Counted from the stretch's first letter, positions 30,842-41,953 are shown. The stretch is 64,000 nt of DNA from Prochlorococcus sp. AG-347-E23 (GCA_003281685.1 QCBH01000001.1:227513-291512); one strand, 5' to 3'. Numbers and translations: made by a program. Notes: generated by a model not told the origin, from the letters alone.

Positions 30842-30936
30842 AATTTTAAATTAAATAGAAATTTGCAATAAGTTGGATAATTGATTAAATTCAATTAAGC
30901 TAATTACTACTAGAAATATTATTTTACATCATTAAA

Positions 30937-31173
30937 GTGTCCAAAACTATTAATAAATCAATTACTTCTATACTTCTTTTTATGATTTCGTTTTATCAAA
31001 AGTGGTTTTCTCCTTTTTTCGGACCAAGATGCAGATTTATTCCAAGTTGCAGCTCTTATGGATATGAGGCAATTACTAGACATGGTCCTTGGAAGGGAGG
31101 ATGGTTAACTTTAAGAAGATTAAGCAGATGTCATCCTTTTACTCCCTGTGGTTGTGACCCTGTGCCTGACTAA
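30937..31173 (+). CDS. yidD: YidD membrane protein insertion efficiency factor
   Basis: 'SPFFGPRCRFIPSCSSYGYEAITRHGPWKGGWLTLRRLSRCHPF'. Confidence 0.95.
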   Translation: MSKTINKSITSILLFMISFYQKWFSPFFGPRCRFIPSCSSYGYEAITRHGPWKGGWLTLRRLSRCHPFTPCGCDPVPD

Positions 31174-31177
31174 ATGA

Positions 31178-31480
31178 ATGAAAATATTTATTTTTGTTAG
31201 GCAAGGATGTTGCCTTTGTGATTCATTAAAAAACAAACTCGCAAAAATAAATCTTAATGAGTTATTCCCTAATCTAGAGGAGCTTAAAGAAATTGATATT
31301 GATAGGGTCGATTTATATAAAGATAAATATAAAAAATATAATTATGAAGTACCTGTTATTGCTGTTGAAGGAATTAGGTCCGAGGAGATTATAGAATTGC
31401 CTCGCATTTCTCCAAGACTAAAAAATGATCAATTAGAGAATTGGTTTCAAAAAAATATTAGTACCATTCTGGAGAAATAA
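31178..31480 (+). CDS. Glutaredoxin-like thioredoxin-fold protein
   Basis: 'QGCCLCDSLKNKLAKI', 'YEVPVIAVEG'. Confidence 0.8.
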   Translation: MKIFIFVRQGCCLCDSLKNKLAKINLNELFPNLEELKEIDIDRVDLYKDKYKKYNYEVPVIAVEGIRSEEIIELPRISPRLKNDQLENWFQKNISTILEK

Positions 31481-31489
31481 TTTTTTTAT

Positions 31490-33025
31490 ATGAAATCTAT
31501 AAAATTACATAAACTTTTAGATTTGGTAGGAATTATTCCTTCATTAGATTTAATCGATCGTGAAATTAATAATATTTCTTTTCACTCTAAAGAAGTACAA
31601 AAAGGAACTTTATTTTTAGGTATGCCTGGTTTAAATGTTGATGGAGGAAAATATTGTATTGAGGCAATTGAAAATGGCGCGGAGGCTGCCATTATTGGCC
31701 CTGCTGCAAAAAAGAAAATTGGATCTATTGATCGAGAAAGGATTTTGGTTATAGAGGATAATTTAGATTATATTTTTGGTCAAATAGTCGCTGAGTTTTG
31801 GAATAGGCCTTCAAGAAAACTTAAACTTATTGGTGTTACGGGTACAAATGGAAAAACGACAATTACTTTTTTATTGGAATATCTTTTAAAAAAATTAGGG
31901 AAAAAGACTGCATTATTTGGGACCTTGCTCAATAGATGGCCTGGCTTCTCAGAAGTGGCTTCTCATACAACTGATTTCGCCGATAAACTTCAAAAGAAAT
32001 TAAATGCTGCTGTTGAGGCAGAATCTGAATTCGCGATCTTAGAGGTAAGTTCTCATTCTATTGCTCAAAACAGGGTATCAGGCTGCGAATTTGAGGCGGC
32101 TATTTTTACTAATTTAACTCAAGATCATCTTGATTATCACTTAGATATGGAATCATATTTTCAAACAAAAAGAAAATTATTTTTCCCACCTTATTTAAAA
32201 GAAGAAGATGGAATTTGTGTATTAAATCATGATGACCCTTGGATATCTAAATTATCATCTGATCTTGAAAAAGTATCTTCATTAGTCTCGACAAAGATTA
32301 CTGACAGTGAATTTGAAAATGATGATTTTTTTTTCGTAACAGAGAAAAAATTTACTTCAAGTGGTTCCACTTGTATTTTTCATACACCTAGTGAAAAAAT
32401 TCAACTTTTTGTTCCACTTGTCGGTGAATTTAATTTAATGAATGCTATTCAAGCAGTAACAATTTTGTATAAACTTAATTTTTCTTTAAATGATCTATCA
32501 AAGTTAATACAATCTTTCCCTGGAACTCCTGGGAGAATGGAGAAAATACAAATTGATAATGATTTCGTTTTAAGATCACTTCCAACAGTAATTGTTGATT
32601 ATGCCCACACACCTGATGGATTAAAAAAAGTTTTGCAATCAATTAAAAAACTTTGTCAAGGAAAACTCATAACTGTTTTTGGCTGTGGCGGAGATCGAGA
32701 CCGAAGTAAAAGGCCTTTAATGGGATCAATAGCTGAGGAGTTTTCTGATCAACTTTTTATAACTTCAGATAATCCAAGATCAGAAGAACCCCAAAAGATA
32801 GTAAATGATATTTTGATGGGTATAAAAAAAAGAGAAAAAATAACAATTGAGATTGATAGATTTAAAGCAATAAATGAATCTATTAAATTTGCCAATAAAG
32901 AAGATATTGTTTTAATTGCAGGGAAAGGACATGAAGACTACCAAATTCTCAATGATAAAGTTATTAATTTTGATGATAGAAAAATAGCTTATGAATTATT
33001 AAAAGAAAAAAGTAAATCTCAATAA
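31490..33025 (+). CDS. murE: UDP-MurNAc-tripeptide synthetase MurE
   Basis: 'GVTGTNGKTTITFLLEYLL', 'DNPRSEEP', 'AGKGHEDYQ'. Confidence 0.95.
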   Translation: MKSIKLHKLLDLVGIIPSLDLIDREINNISFHSKEVQKGTLFLGMPGLNVDGGKYCIEAIENGAEAAIIGPAAKKKIGSIDRERILVIEDNLDYIFGQIVAEFWNRPSRKLKLIGVTGTNGKTTITFLLEYLLKKLGKKTALFGTLLNRWPGFSEVASHTTDFADKLQKKLNAAVEAESEFAILEVSSHSIAQNRVSGCEFEAAIFTNLTQDHLDYHLDMESYFQTKRKLFFPPYLKEEDGICVLNHDDPWISKLSSDLEKVSSLVSTKITDSEFENDDFFFVTEKKFTSSGSTCIFHTPSEKIQLFVPLVGEFNLMNAIQAVTILYKLNFSLNDLSKLIQSFPGTPGRMEKIQIDNDFVLRSLPTVIVDYAHTPDGLKKVLQSIKKLCQGKLITVFGCGGDRDRSKRPLMGSIAEEFSDQLFITSDNPRSEEPQKIVNDILMGIKKREKITIEIDRFKAINESIKFANKEDIVLIAGKGHEDYQILNDKVINFDDRKIAYELLKEKSKSQ

Positions 33026-33106
33026 AATTACCTAATCAAACTAGAAAGATCTTTACGCAAATCACAAGAAAAGTTTCTTAGAATATATTTAGTTATTTTT
33101 AATAAG

Positions 33107-33811
33107 ATGAAAGGGTTAGCCTTAATCGTAGGCGCAGGTGGAATTGGAACGCAAATAGCTAAAGATTTGAGTGAAAGTGAAAAAGACTTAGATGTTGTTT
33201 TATGTGGAAGAAAAAGTCAATTTAATTCTTTTTGGGAATTAGATATAGAGGATTCTGAATCACTTTTGCAGTTGAAAAATAAAATCCCAAATCATCCTTC
33301 AAAATTAAGACTAGTCATTAATGCTACAGGTAGACTTCATAGTGATTCTCTTCAACCAGAAAAAAGATTACAACATCTTGATAAAAAAAATATGATGGAA
33401 AGTTTTTCAATAAATGCCTTTTCTCCTATTTTATTAGCTAAAACTATTGAAGAATTTATACCAAAAGATATTGATTTTAATTTTGCAAGTATAAGTGCAA
33501 GAGTGGGAAGTATTGGAGATAATCAAACTGGCGGTTGGTATTCATATAGAGCTGCAAAATCTGCTCAAAATCAGTTTTTTAAATCTTTAAGTATTGAGTG
33601 GGCCAGACGTTTCCCAAAGGCTACTATTACATTGCTTCATCCAGGAACAGTAGATACTGATTTATCTAGACCTTTTCATAAATTTGTTCCAGAACATAAA
33701 TTATTTAGTAAAGAAAAATCATCCCAATTTTTGATCAATATTATTAAAAATCAAACTCCAGCTTCTTCTGGAAAATTTATTGCATGGGACAGCTCGGAGA
33801 TTCCCTGGTAA
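33107..33811 (+). CDS. Short-chain dehydrogenase/reductase
   Basis: 'LIVGAGGIGTQIAKDL', YxxxK as 'YSYRAAKSAQNQF'. Confidence 0.85.
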   Translation: MKGLALIVGAGGIGTQIAKDLSESEKDLDVVLCGRKSQFNSFWELDIEDSESLLQLKNKIPNHPSKLRLVINATGRLHSDSLQPEKRLQHLDKKNMMESFSINAFSPILLAKTIEEFIPKDIDFNFASISARVGSIGDNQTGGWYSYRAAKSAQNQFFKSLSIEWARRFPKATITLLHPGTVDTDLSRPFHKFVPEHKLFSKEKSSQFLINIIKNQTPASSGKFIAWDSSEIPW

Positions 33812-33929
33812 ATCAAATTTTATCTAGATATTAAATAGAGCTTATTGATACAGATTGTTGGGATCTGTTGCTTAAAAAGAAAAAACTTAAAGAATAAAAA
33901 ATTACATTATAAATAATATTTTGGAAGAC

Positions 33930-34262
33930 TTAGTAAATATTTACTAAATAAAGTATCAAAGGAACTTCTACTAGTACCCCAACTATGGTAGCCAAAGCAG
34001 CTCCTGAATTAACACCAAAAAGAGTTATCGATACAGCTATTGCGAGTTCAAAAAAGTTTGAAGCGGCTATCATGAGCCTGGACAGGGAATAGAATACTTT
34101 TGCCTAAAAAACTTCATTGAAAAAGCAGTTAAATAAAAAATAAAAAGAGTCTGTATTATTAATGGAATTGAAATTAAGATTATATGAATAGGATTTTGTA
34201 ATATAGATTTTGATTGCACAAAGAATAATAAAAAGACTGTAAAAATAAAAAAAACAACGAAT
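33930..34262 (-). pseudogene. acr3: Decayed, frameshifted C-terminal remnant of an ACR3-type arsenite efflux permease
   Basis: Manual minus-strand translation gives '[61 protein letters not shown]', then in another frame '[47 protein letters not shown]'. Confidence 0.82.
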
Positions 34263-34567
34263 AACTTTTACTTTTATTCAAAATACTTTTTATTTTTTTT
34301 GAAATGAGTCAGATATAAATTTGTAAAATTTGCTATGACTAATAAGACAAGTAAGAAAGTATTTAGCTCCATATTTTTAAAAGTTTTATACATTGTTAGC
34401 AATAATAATTACTCTTTTCAATAGTAATGTTTATTTAAGAATGTTAAAAAACTTGAAAAAAAGATTGGCTTAAATTTGAAAAAATATCTGTTTTAATTCC
34501 GTTTGAAAATAATTAACCATATCTTAATTAAACAGATTTATTCTAAGACTAAAACAGTATCTTAATT

Positions 34568-34858
34568 ATGTCTAATTCCATAACATCAGTTTTTACTTTT
34601 AAAATTGAAAGCACTTTCGATGAATGGGCAGCAATATTTGATAGTGCGGAAGCTGATAAAAGACATTCTGAATTTCTTATTAAGCCACTTTTTAGAGGAG
34701 TAAGTAAGGAAGATTCTCAAAAAGTTATTGTCATTCATCAAGCTCCAGAAGGTAATGTTCAAAAGTTTGTGGAAGCTAATGGCGACTGGATGGCAACGCA
34801 TAAAGTTGACCTTTCAACAATGGAAGAATCGTCTTGGACTACTTCACCAAATGATTAA
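34568..34858 (+). CDS. DUF3764-like conserved protein
   Basis: 96 aa, 'ESTFDEWAAIFDSAEADKRHSEFLIKPLFRGVSKED'. Confidence 0.6.
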   Translation: MSNSITSVFTFKIESTFDEWAAIFDSAEADKRHSEFLIKPLFRGVSKEDSQKVIVIHQAPEGNVQKFVEANGDWMATHKVDLSTMEESSWTTSPND

Positions 34859-34876
34859 ATTAATTGCAATTAATAA

Positions 34877-35122
34877 ATGGAACGCTTAATTTTATTTATC
34901 CCCTTTATGGCTTTGATGTGGGGTTGTACAAATACATCGAATAAATTAGATACCCCTGAGGTTTCTGACACCCAAAGACAGAGAGAAGTTTGTCTAGATT
35001 GGTATGGCTACAGAATTGATACCAAGAAAGCAATTAATGATTTAAATCTCAAAATTGAAACTGAATCAGAATTGATTACTTATTGTGATTTCTTTAAGAA
35101 TGTAGCTGATACAAAACAGTAA
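34877..35122 (+). CDS. Small putative lipoprotein
   Basis: N-terminal hydrophobic segment ending in a Cys ('FMALMWGCTN'). Confidence 0.55.
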   Translation: MERLILFIPFMALMWGCTNTSNKLDTPEVSDTQRQREVCLDWYGYRIDTKKAINDLNLKIETESELITYCDFFKNVADTKQ

Positions 35123-35147
35123 CGATTCAATATCTATAATTATGTAG

Positions 35148-35342
35148 TTATTTTATTTCTGACTTCTCCGCTTTCCTCAATATTTGATTCTTTAAAAAAA
35201 CAAGAGCGTCTAATTTTTCTTCTTTTTCTTCAATATTTTCAAATTTCATTTCTGCAATTTCAATAATTGCTTTATTAACATTTTTAAGCTGTTTCTTAAT
35301 AATTCTTTTTGGGGTTTTAATTGATTCCATTGGAATTATCAT
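35148..35342 (-). CDS. Small hypothetical charged protein
   Basis: 64 aa ORF in an intergenic position, Lys/Glu rich. Confidence 0.4.
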   Translation of the reverse strand: MIIPMESIKTPKRIIKKQLKNVNKAIIEIAEMKFENIEEKEEKLDALVFLKNQILRKAEKSEIK

Positions 35343-35406
35343 TTTCTTTATACTCCCTTTATTTTCTTGAAATGCAAGTACCTCTCATCAAAAAATTTCT
35401 AATTAT

Positions 35407-36582
35407 TTAATTTATAATTTTTTTAATTTCCTTAGAAAGTAAATCAATCTCAGCTTCTGTAGTCATTTGATGTATGCATGCTCTAAACCATTTTGGATCT
35501 TCTAAAACTCTTATCCAAATTTTCTTTTCTCCAAGTTTCTTCACAAATTCATACTTATCTTCAATATTTACGATATTAAAACTAACTATTCCATTTAAGT
35601 ATTTTTTTTCTAAAACTAATTCAATTTCTTTTAATTGATTTAATTCATCCCAAAGTTTTTCACTTAACCTTTTAATATGTTCGTTTTTTTCTTTTTCATG
35701 GCAGTCTTTATCCAGAAGATCTAAAGAATTCCGCAGCCCTGCAAGCAAAGGAATACACGAGGTAGCTACCTCAAACTTTCTTGCATCTTCATGAAAAAGA
35801 TTATCTGAAGGTTCATAAATTCCTTGTTCTTTTTTTAATGATTTCCAACCAATTATTGTTGGATCTGTTTCATTAATAAATCTATCTGAGACATAAATGG
35901 CTCCAAGTCCTTCTGGACCACACGCCCATTTGTGAGAAGTTATTGAATATAGATCAGAATAAAAAACTTCTTCTTCAATTTTAATGTGACCAAAGGTTTG
36001 AGCACCATCAACAAGTAGATAAGAATTTTCTCGATTATTTTTTAATTCGATAGCAATTTGTTTTAAAGGAATTTTATATCCAAAGTTCCATAAAATATGA
36101 GAGATAATAAGGATCTTAGTCTTACTATTTAGATTTTTCAAAATCTCTAAAATTATATTTTCGTCGTTTAGATTTTTAATTTTTTGGATTGGCAAAATTT
36201 TGAATATTAATTTATTTCTTCTGCAAAATTCTCGACTTGCAGCTACTACGCCGGGATGTTCACAGTCACTTATTAACAACTCTTCTCCCTCTTCTACTTT
36301 TATTCCCCAAAAGGGCAAAATCATACCTGAAGAGATATTTTCCGTTAAAGCTACATTCTTTGAATTTACACCTAATTTTTGTGCAATGACTCTTTTTGTG
36401 GTCAATATTTCTTTGTAAATAAAAGGCCACATATCACTGGTAAATGGTCCTAAATCTTGAATACTTTCCCAAGTTTTAACTATCGCTTCCAGTGAAGAAT
36501 TTGGTAATGGTCCTTGACCACCATAGTTGAAATAATACTTATTTTTTAATGCAGGTATTTGATCTCTTAGATTATTTCTCAT
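35407..36582 (-). CDS. Class V aminotransferase/cysteine desulfurase-like PLP enzyme
   Basis: 'YLLVDGAQTFGHIKIEEEVFYSDLYSITSHKWACGPEGLGAIYV'. Confidence 0.87.
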   Translation of the reverse strand: MRNNLRDQIPALKNKYYFNYGGQGPLPNSSLEAIVKTWESIQDLGPFTSDMWPFIYKEILTTKRVIAQKLGVNSKNVALTENISSGMILPFWGIKVEEGEELLISDCEHPGVVAASREFCRRNKLIFKILPIQKIKNLNDENIILEILKNLNSKTKILIISHILWNFGYKIPLKQIAIELKNNRENSYLLVDGAQTFGHIKIEEEVFYSDLYSITSHKWACGPEGLGAIYVSDRFINETDPTIIGWKSLKKEQGIYEPSDNLFHEDARKFEVATSCIPLLAGLRNSLDLLDKDCHEKEKNEHIKRLSEKLWDELNQLKEIELVLEKKYLNGIVSFNIVNIEDKYEFVKKLGEKKIWIRVLEDPKWFRACIHQMTTEAEIDLLSKEIKKIIN

Positions 36583-36618
36583 GGAAATTTAAATTATATT
36601 CTTAAACTTTTGAATTTT

Positions 36619-37413
36619 TTAAATATTGCCTACTAAAGTTACTGTTCTAAATTCAATATCCTCAATTACTTTCCAAGGTTCAGAGCTCCTTTCTGCAAAT
36701 TCTAGATTTTTAAAACCAAGTTCCTTAAAGTCACTTATAAACTCTGGCTCATACCAAGCTCCACTAATACATCCTGTCCATAGATCATGATCATTTTGCA
36801 ATCTTAAAGGAACTTTTTTGTTAGAGACAATATCGCTAATTGCAATTCTTCCATTATCGTTTAACACTCTTTTTATATTTCTTAGAAGGTTATTTCTAGA
36901 TTCTGGATTTACCAAGTTTAAAACGCAATTACTTAATATAATATCAATGGATTTGTCGGCGATTAATGGATTTAAATCTTTATCTAATTCGTCAAGTTTT
37001 TCAATTGATCCTTCAAGAAATTCTGTATTATTGAAACCTATATTTTTTGTAACTTTTTTAGAGGCTGATCTAGATAAAGAAAGCATATCGGGATTCTGGT
37101 CAACTCCAATAACTTTCCCTTCTTTTCCAACAATTTGGGCACAAATAAAAGCATTCTTGCCGCTACCACTTCCAAGATCTAAGACAATATCATTTTTTTG
37201 AACATATTTTGTTGGATCACCACATCCATAGTCTCTTTCTATAACCTCTTGAGGAATTGCTTCAAGTAAAACGGGATTAAACCCAACTGGTGTACAAAGA
37301 CAACTTTCTTGTTCTAGTGCGGCTGAACCATATCTTTCTTGAATCGCATCTTTATGATCGAATTGATTAAATGCTTTATTAGAGGTGTTTGTATTACAGC
37401 AACTTTCAGACAT
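36619..37413 (-). CDS. arsM: Arsenite S-adenosylmethyltransferase-like
   Basis: 'CCNT' N-term, 'VLDLGSGSGKNAFICAQIVG', 'SNCVLNLV', 'CISGAWYEPEF' ArsM-like. Confidence 0.78.
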   Translation of the reverse strand: MSESCCNTNTSNKAFNQFDHKDAIQERYGSAALEQESCLCTPVGFNPVLLEAIPQEVIERDYGCGDPTKYVQKNDIVLDLGSGSGKNAFICAQIVGKEGKVIGVDQNPDMLSLSRSASKKVTKNIGFNNTEFLEGSIEKLDELDKDLNPLIADKSIDIILSNCVLNLVNPESRNNLLRNIKRVLNDNGRIAISDIVSNKKVPLRLQNDHDLWTGCISGAWYEPEFISDFKELGFKNLEFAERSSEPWKVIEDIEFRTVTLVGNI

Positions 37414-37449
37414 ATTTTTTAAAAGGACTCTTGATAAATATAGCCAAAA

Positions 37450-37474
37450 AAAAGCCCCTGAAAAAGGGGCTTTT
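37450..37474. terminator. Strong, potentially bidirectional intrinsic terminator
   Basis: AAAAGCCCC-TGAAAAA-GGGGCTTTT hairpin between the DUF4278 gene and arsM. Confidence 0.8.
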
Positions 37475-37490
37475 AATTTGTTTAATTAAA

Positions 37491-37664
37491 TTATTTAGTG
37501 TAATTAACACCTCTGTAATTTAATTCTGCTTTTTCATTACTTGAAGAAGCGTCATCCATTCTATTGGTGTATACGTTTCTTCTGTAGGTAAGTTCAACAA
37601 GTTGCTTTTTAGCAGCTTCTTTGTTTTGAACGTAGTTTTTACCTCTGTAAGTTAAAGTAGTCAT
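37491..37664 (-). CDS. Small DUF4278-like protein with YRG repeats
   Basis: Three related units LTYRGKNY, LTYRRNVY, LNYRGVNY in 57 aa; start set at MTTLTYRG. Confidence 0.8.
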   Translation of the reverse strand: MTTLTYRGKNYVQNKEAAKKQLVELTYRRNVYTNRMDDASSSNEKAELNYRGVNYTK

Positions 37665-37679
37665 GTTTCGATGTGACAA

Positions 37680-37742
37680 CACGGCCATCCCCCGTTCCAT
37701 GGTATGACTCGAACTGCGCCCTCAAATGAGGGTGAACGAAAA
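37680..37742 (-). promoter_or_regulatory. Glutamine-II (downstream-peptide) riboswitch-like leader
   Basis: Minus strand: CGTTC-A-CCCTC-ATTT-GAGGG-CGCAGTTCGAGTCATACCATG-GAACG-GGGGATGG; outer CGTTC/GAACG and inner CCCTC/GAGGG stems, just upstream of a small-peptide gene. Confidence 0.72.
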
Positions 37743-37918
37743 GTAGCAATTGCTACCAAATTATTATAAGCGTATTAATCTAGGGTTGTCTAGCTTTTAC
37801 AAAAAGAAACCAAGATTTAATGTTTTTTTAATTATTATCTTAGGTAAATTTTTTTTTAAATAGTCTCTAAAAAGGTTTATGTTTATATTTGATTTAATCT
37901 TCATGTAACTATTTATTT

Positions 37919-38176
37919 ATGACAGGTTTTTTATATTTCTTGGGAAATACTTTAAGGTGGCCAGTTTTAAAACCAAAAGAATTTTTTTCACTACATGCTT
38001 ATTTTTCAATTATTTATTTGATAACTTTTACTTTGAGTAAATATGATGTAAGCCAATCAAATTTAGTTTTTACTTTAGGAATTCTTGCACCTCTTTTAAT
38101 CGCTATTGGTCAAGGACTTCCAATTGATTGTCTTGATATGGAATCATCTTTGTTAAAAGAATTAAAAACTAAATAA
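37919..38176 (+). CDS. Hypothetical membrane protein
   Basis: 85 aa with two hydrophobic segments. Confidence 0.5.
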   Translation: MTGFLYFLGNTLRWPVLKPKEFFSLHAYFSIIYLITFTLSKYDVSQSNLVFTLGILAPLLIAIGQGLPIDCLDMESSLLKELKTK

Positions 38177-38196
38177 TGTATTCCAGTTAAAAATTT

Positions 38197-38442
38197 TTAT
38201 AAAACTTGAACAACTTCGCTTATTTCAGGAATCATTTCTTTTAACTTTCTTTCAATACCCATTTTTAGAGTCATAGTGCTACTTGGGCAACTACCACATG
38301 CTCCTTGAAGTCTGACTTTGACAATTGGACCATCTATTTCTGCTATCTCTACATTACCTCCATCAGAAATTAAAAAAGGCCTTAGCTCGTCAAGGACTTT
38401 TTCTACATTTTCGTTTGTCAGCGAGAGTGTTTCAGTACTCAT
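38197..38442 (-). CDS. NifU-like/Nfu iron-sulfur scaffold protein
   Basis: '[37 protein letters not shown]'. Confidence 0.93.
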   Translation of the reverse strand: MSTETLSLTNENVEKVLDELRPFLISDGGNVEIAEIDGPIVKVRLQGACGSCPSSTMTLKMGIERKLKEMIPEISEVVQVL

Positions 38443-38512
38443 AATTTTGGATTAACTTTATAATAAGCCTAGAAAGAAATTTGATTAATTGCAAAAAAGA
38501 TAATTTTCTGTT

Positions 38513-40009
38513 GTGACTTCATCTAAAAATCCCACTAATGACAATAGCTACTTTGATGCAGTCTTAGTAGGAGCAGGAATAATGAGCAGTACTTTAGCTC
38601 TCCTAATTTCAGAAGTTTTACCAGATATAAAGTTCCTTATTATAGAAAAATTAAATGCTCCAGGAAGTGAAAGTACTGGCGCTTTTAATAATGCAGGTAC
38701 AGGACATGCGGCTAATTGCGAATTAAACTATACCCCTTTAGATGAAAAAGGAAATCTAAAAATAGATAAAGCGCTCTCAATAAATCGTTCTTTTGAAACA
38801 TCCATGTCTTTATGGGCCTCATTGTATGAAGCAGGGAAAATTGATATTAAAAAGTTTCTAAAATTTATTCCTCATATTAGCTTTGTGTCTGGTCAGGATA
38901 ATAGTTCTTTTTTAAAAAAAAGATTTCTGAAAATGACCGAAAATCCTGAATTTATTGATATGGAATTTTCTACATCTTTTGATGAAATTACTTCATGGGC
39001 TCCTCTAATAACAAAAGATAGAAATCCATCTACTAATATTGCTGCTACTAGAATAGGTAGAGGAACTGATATTAATTTTGAGGCTTTAACTAAAGAGTAT
39101 TTGTCATTAGTTTCTTTAAACAAAAATGTTGAAATTAGGTACAAAACAGAATTAGTAGATTTAAAGAAAATTGATAAAAAACAATGGGAACTAGAAATTA
39201 GTTCAGAAGGTAGAAAAACTTCAATTAGAACTGGCTATGTTTTTCTTGGTGCTGGTGGAAAAACAATAAATTATTTACAAAAATCAAAAATTCCAGAAGC
39301 AAAAAGTTATGGTGGATTTCCTGTTAGTGGGAAATGGCTTATTTGCGAGAAAAAAGATCTAACAGAAAGACATAATTCAAAAGTTTATGGTAAAGCTGAT
39401 ATTGGATCGCCACCAATGTCTGTGCCTCATTTAGACACCAGATGGATTGATAATAAAAAACTTCTTTTATATGGACCTTTTGCTGGATTTACAACGAAAT
39501 TTCTAAAACAAAGCTCATACTTTGACTTATTTAGTTCAATTAAAAAGAATAATATTTTTTCTATGTTAGATGTTGGTTTCAAGAACAACGATTTAATTAA
39601 TTACCTAATATCACAATCATTAAAGAACCATAACTCAAGAGTTGATAATTTAAAGAATATGATGCCATCAGCTAATCCTTCTGATTGGTATTTAAAAAAT
39701 GCTGGTCAAAGAGTCCAAATAATTAAAAAAACTGAAGGTGGTGGTTCTTTGAAATTTGGAACTGAGATTGTAAATTCATCTGATGGATCATTATCTGCTT
39801 TGTTGGGAGCCTCTCCGGGAGCAAGTACTGCGGTTTCAATTATGGTTGAGGTTCTAGAAAAATCTGTTTTATTTTTAAACGATAAGCATAATCTTCAGAA
39901 AAAAATAAATAACTTAATTTATCCAGAACTATCAGTCTCTGAAAATTACAGTACCTTCATAAAAGAAATTAAAAAAAGAAATAATTCCATTTTTGGTTTC
40001 CATCCATAA
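38513..40009 (+). CDS. mqo: Malate:quinone oxidoreductase
   Basis: '[18 protein letters not shown]', '[25 protein letters not shown]'. Confidence 0.93.
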   Translation: MTSSKNPTNDNSYFDAVLVGAGIMSSTLALLISEVLPDIKFLIIEKLNAPGSESTGAFNNAGTGHAANCELNYTPLDEKGNLKIDKALSINRSFETSMSLWASLYEAGKIDIKKFLKFIPHISFVSGQDNSSFLKKRFLKMTENPEFIDMEFSTSFDEITSWAPLITKDRNPSTNIAATRIGRGTDINFEALTKEYLSLVSLNKNVEIRYKTELVDLKKIDKKQWELEISSEGRKTSIRTGYVFLGAGGKTINYLQKSKIPEAKSYGGFPVSGKWLICEKKDLTERHNSKVYGKADIGSPPMSVPHLDTRWIDNKKLLLYGPFAGFTTKFLKQSSYFDLFSSIKKNNIFSMLDVGFKNNDLINYLISQSLKNHNSRVDNLKNMMPSANPSDWYLKNAGQRVQIIKKTEGGGSLKFGTEIVNSSDGSLSALLGASPGASTAVSIMVEVLEKSVLFLNDKHNLQKKINNLIYPELSVSENYSTFIKEIKKRNNSIFGFHP

Positions 40010-40064
40010 TTCTAATTAGCTAATATTAATCAAGATGTAATAAGAGGAGAATTTTTCTTTCTAT

Positions 40065-41873
40065 ATGACTGATATATCGGTTTCAAAAATTAGAAATTTC
40101 TGCATAATCGCTCATATTGACCATGGTAAATCTACCCTTGCAGATAGGTTGCTTCAAGATACTGGTACTGTGCAGCAAAGGGATATGCAAGAACAATTTT
40201 TGGACAGCATGGATCTTGAAAGAGAGAGAGGAATTACTATCAAGTTACAGGCCGCCAGGATGAAATATATAGCTGAAGATTCCCAAGAATATGTTTTGAA
40301 CTTAATAGATACTCCAGGACATGTTGATTTCTCTTATGAGGTTAGTAGATCTCTTCAAGCTTGTGAAGGCGCCTTACTTGTTGTTGATGCAAGTCAAGGA
40401 GTAGAAGCTCAAACCTTAGCTAATGTTTATCTTGCCTTAGAAAATAATCTTGAAATAATTCCTGTTTTAAATAAAGTTGATTTGCCAGGGGCTGATGCTG
40501 AAAAAATAAAACAGGAAATAGAGGAAATTATTGGACTTGATACATCTAATGCAATAAATTGTTCAGCAAAAACTGGAGTTGGTATTAAAGATATTTTGGA
40601 AACAATCGTGAGAAGAGTACCTCCCCCTCAAGATGAAATTAAACTACCTACAAAGGCACTGATTTTTGATTCTTATTATGATCCGTACAGGGGAGTTATT
40701 GTTTATTTCAGGGTGATATCTGGGTCTCTAAATAAGAGAGAAAAAATATTATTAATGGCAAGTAAGAAAAATTATGAACTAGATGAGATAGGAATAATGG
40801 CGCCTGATCAGCAGCAAGTTGATGAATTACATGCAGGAGAAGTTGGTTATTTAGCTGCTTCTATAAAATCAGTTGCTGATGCGAGAGTGGGAGATACGAT
40901 TACTCTTTTAAATTCACCTGCCAATGATCCTTTGCCTGGATATAAGACAGCAAATCCTATGGTTTTTTGTGGCTTATTCCCGACTGATGCTGATCAATTC
41001 CCAGATTTAAGAGTATCACTAGAAAAATTACAATTATCTGATGCAGCTTTAAAATATGAGCCCGAAACCAGTAGTGCAATGGGCTTTGGATTTAGGTGCG
41101 GATTCCTAGGACTTCTTCATATGGAGATTGTTCAAGAAAGATTAGAAAGAGAATATGACTTGGATCTAATCGTAACTGCACCATCAGTTATTTATAAAGT
41201 TAATTTAAATCAGCAGGAACATATCTTTATTGATAATCCTTCTACAATTCCTGATCCACAACTTAGAGAATCAATAGAAGAGCCTTATGTGAAAATGGAA
41301 ATTTATGCACCCAATGAATTTAATGGAACATTAATGGGTTTATGTCAGGAAAGAAGAGGAGTATTTATAGATATGAAATACATAACAACAGATCGAGTTA
41401 CCTTGATTTATGAAATTCCATTAGCAGAAGTTGTTACAGATTTCTTTGATCAAATGAAAAGTAGAACCCAAGGTTATGCATCAATGGAATATCATTTGAT
41501 TGGCTATAGAAAAAATGACCTTGTTAGATTAGATGTTCTAATAAATTCAGAAAGAGCAGATCCATTAACTTCTATTGTTCATAAAGATAAGGCTTATGGA
41601 ATTGGCAGAAGTTTAGTTGAGAAATTAAAAGAACTTATTCCAAAACAACAATTTAAAATACCTATTCAAGCATCAATCGGTAGCAGGATTATTGCAAGTG
41701 AAAGCATAAGTGCTTTGCGAAAAGATGTTTTATCTAAATGTTATGGAGGGGATATTTCTAGGAAAAAGAAACTTTTAAAGAAACAAGCCAAAGGTAAAAA
41801 GAGGATGAAGGCGATGGGTAAAGTTGAAGTCCCTCAAGAAGCTTTTATGGCAGTCTTGAAATTAAACCAGTAA
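40065..41873 (+). CDS. lepA: Elongation factor 4
   Basis: '[20 protein letters not shown]', '[27 protein letters not shown]'. Confidence 0.97.
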   Translation: MTDISVSKIRNFCIIAHIDHGKSTLADRLLQDTGTVQQRDMQEQFLDSMDLERERGITIKLQAARMKYIAEDSQEYVLNLIDTPGHVDFSYEVSRSLQACEGALLVVDASQGVEAQTLANVYLALENNLEIIPVLNKVDLPGADAEKIKQEIEEIIGLDTSNAINCSAKTGVGIKDILETIVRRVPPPQDEIKLPTKALIFDSYYDPYRGVIVYFRVISGSLNKREKILLMASKKNYELDEIGIMAPDQQQVDELHAGEVGYLAASIKSVADARVGDTITLLNSPANDPLPGYKTANPMVFCGLFPTDADQFPDLRVSLEKLQLSDAALKYEPETSSAMGFGFRCGFLGLLHMEIVQERLEREYDLDLIVTAPSVIYKVNLNQQEHIFIDNPSTIPDPQLRESIEEPYVKMEIYAPNEFNGTLMGLCQERRGVFIDMKYITTDRVTLIYEIPLAEVVTDFFDQMKSRTQGYASMEYHLIGYRKNDLVRLDVLINSERADPLTSIVHKDKAYGIGRSLVEKLKELIPKQQFKIPIQASIGSRIIASESISALRKDVLSKCYGGDISRKKKLLKKQAKGKKRMKAMGKVEVPQEAFMAVLKLNQ

Positions 41874-41953
41874 TTTCTTTTAATTTAAAATTTACAGCTA
41901 TTTATTTTTAAAAGAATTGGGTATATTTCATTTATATCTTTAAAAAAAGATTT

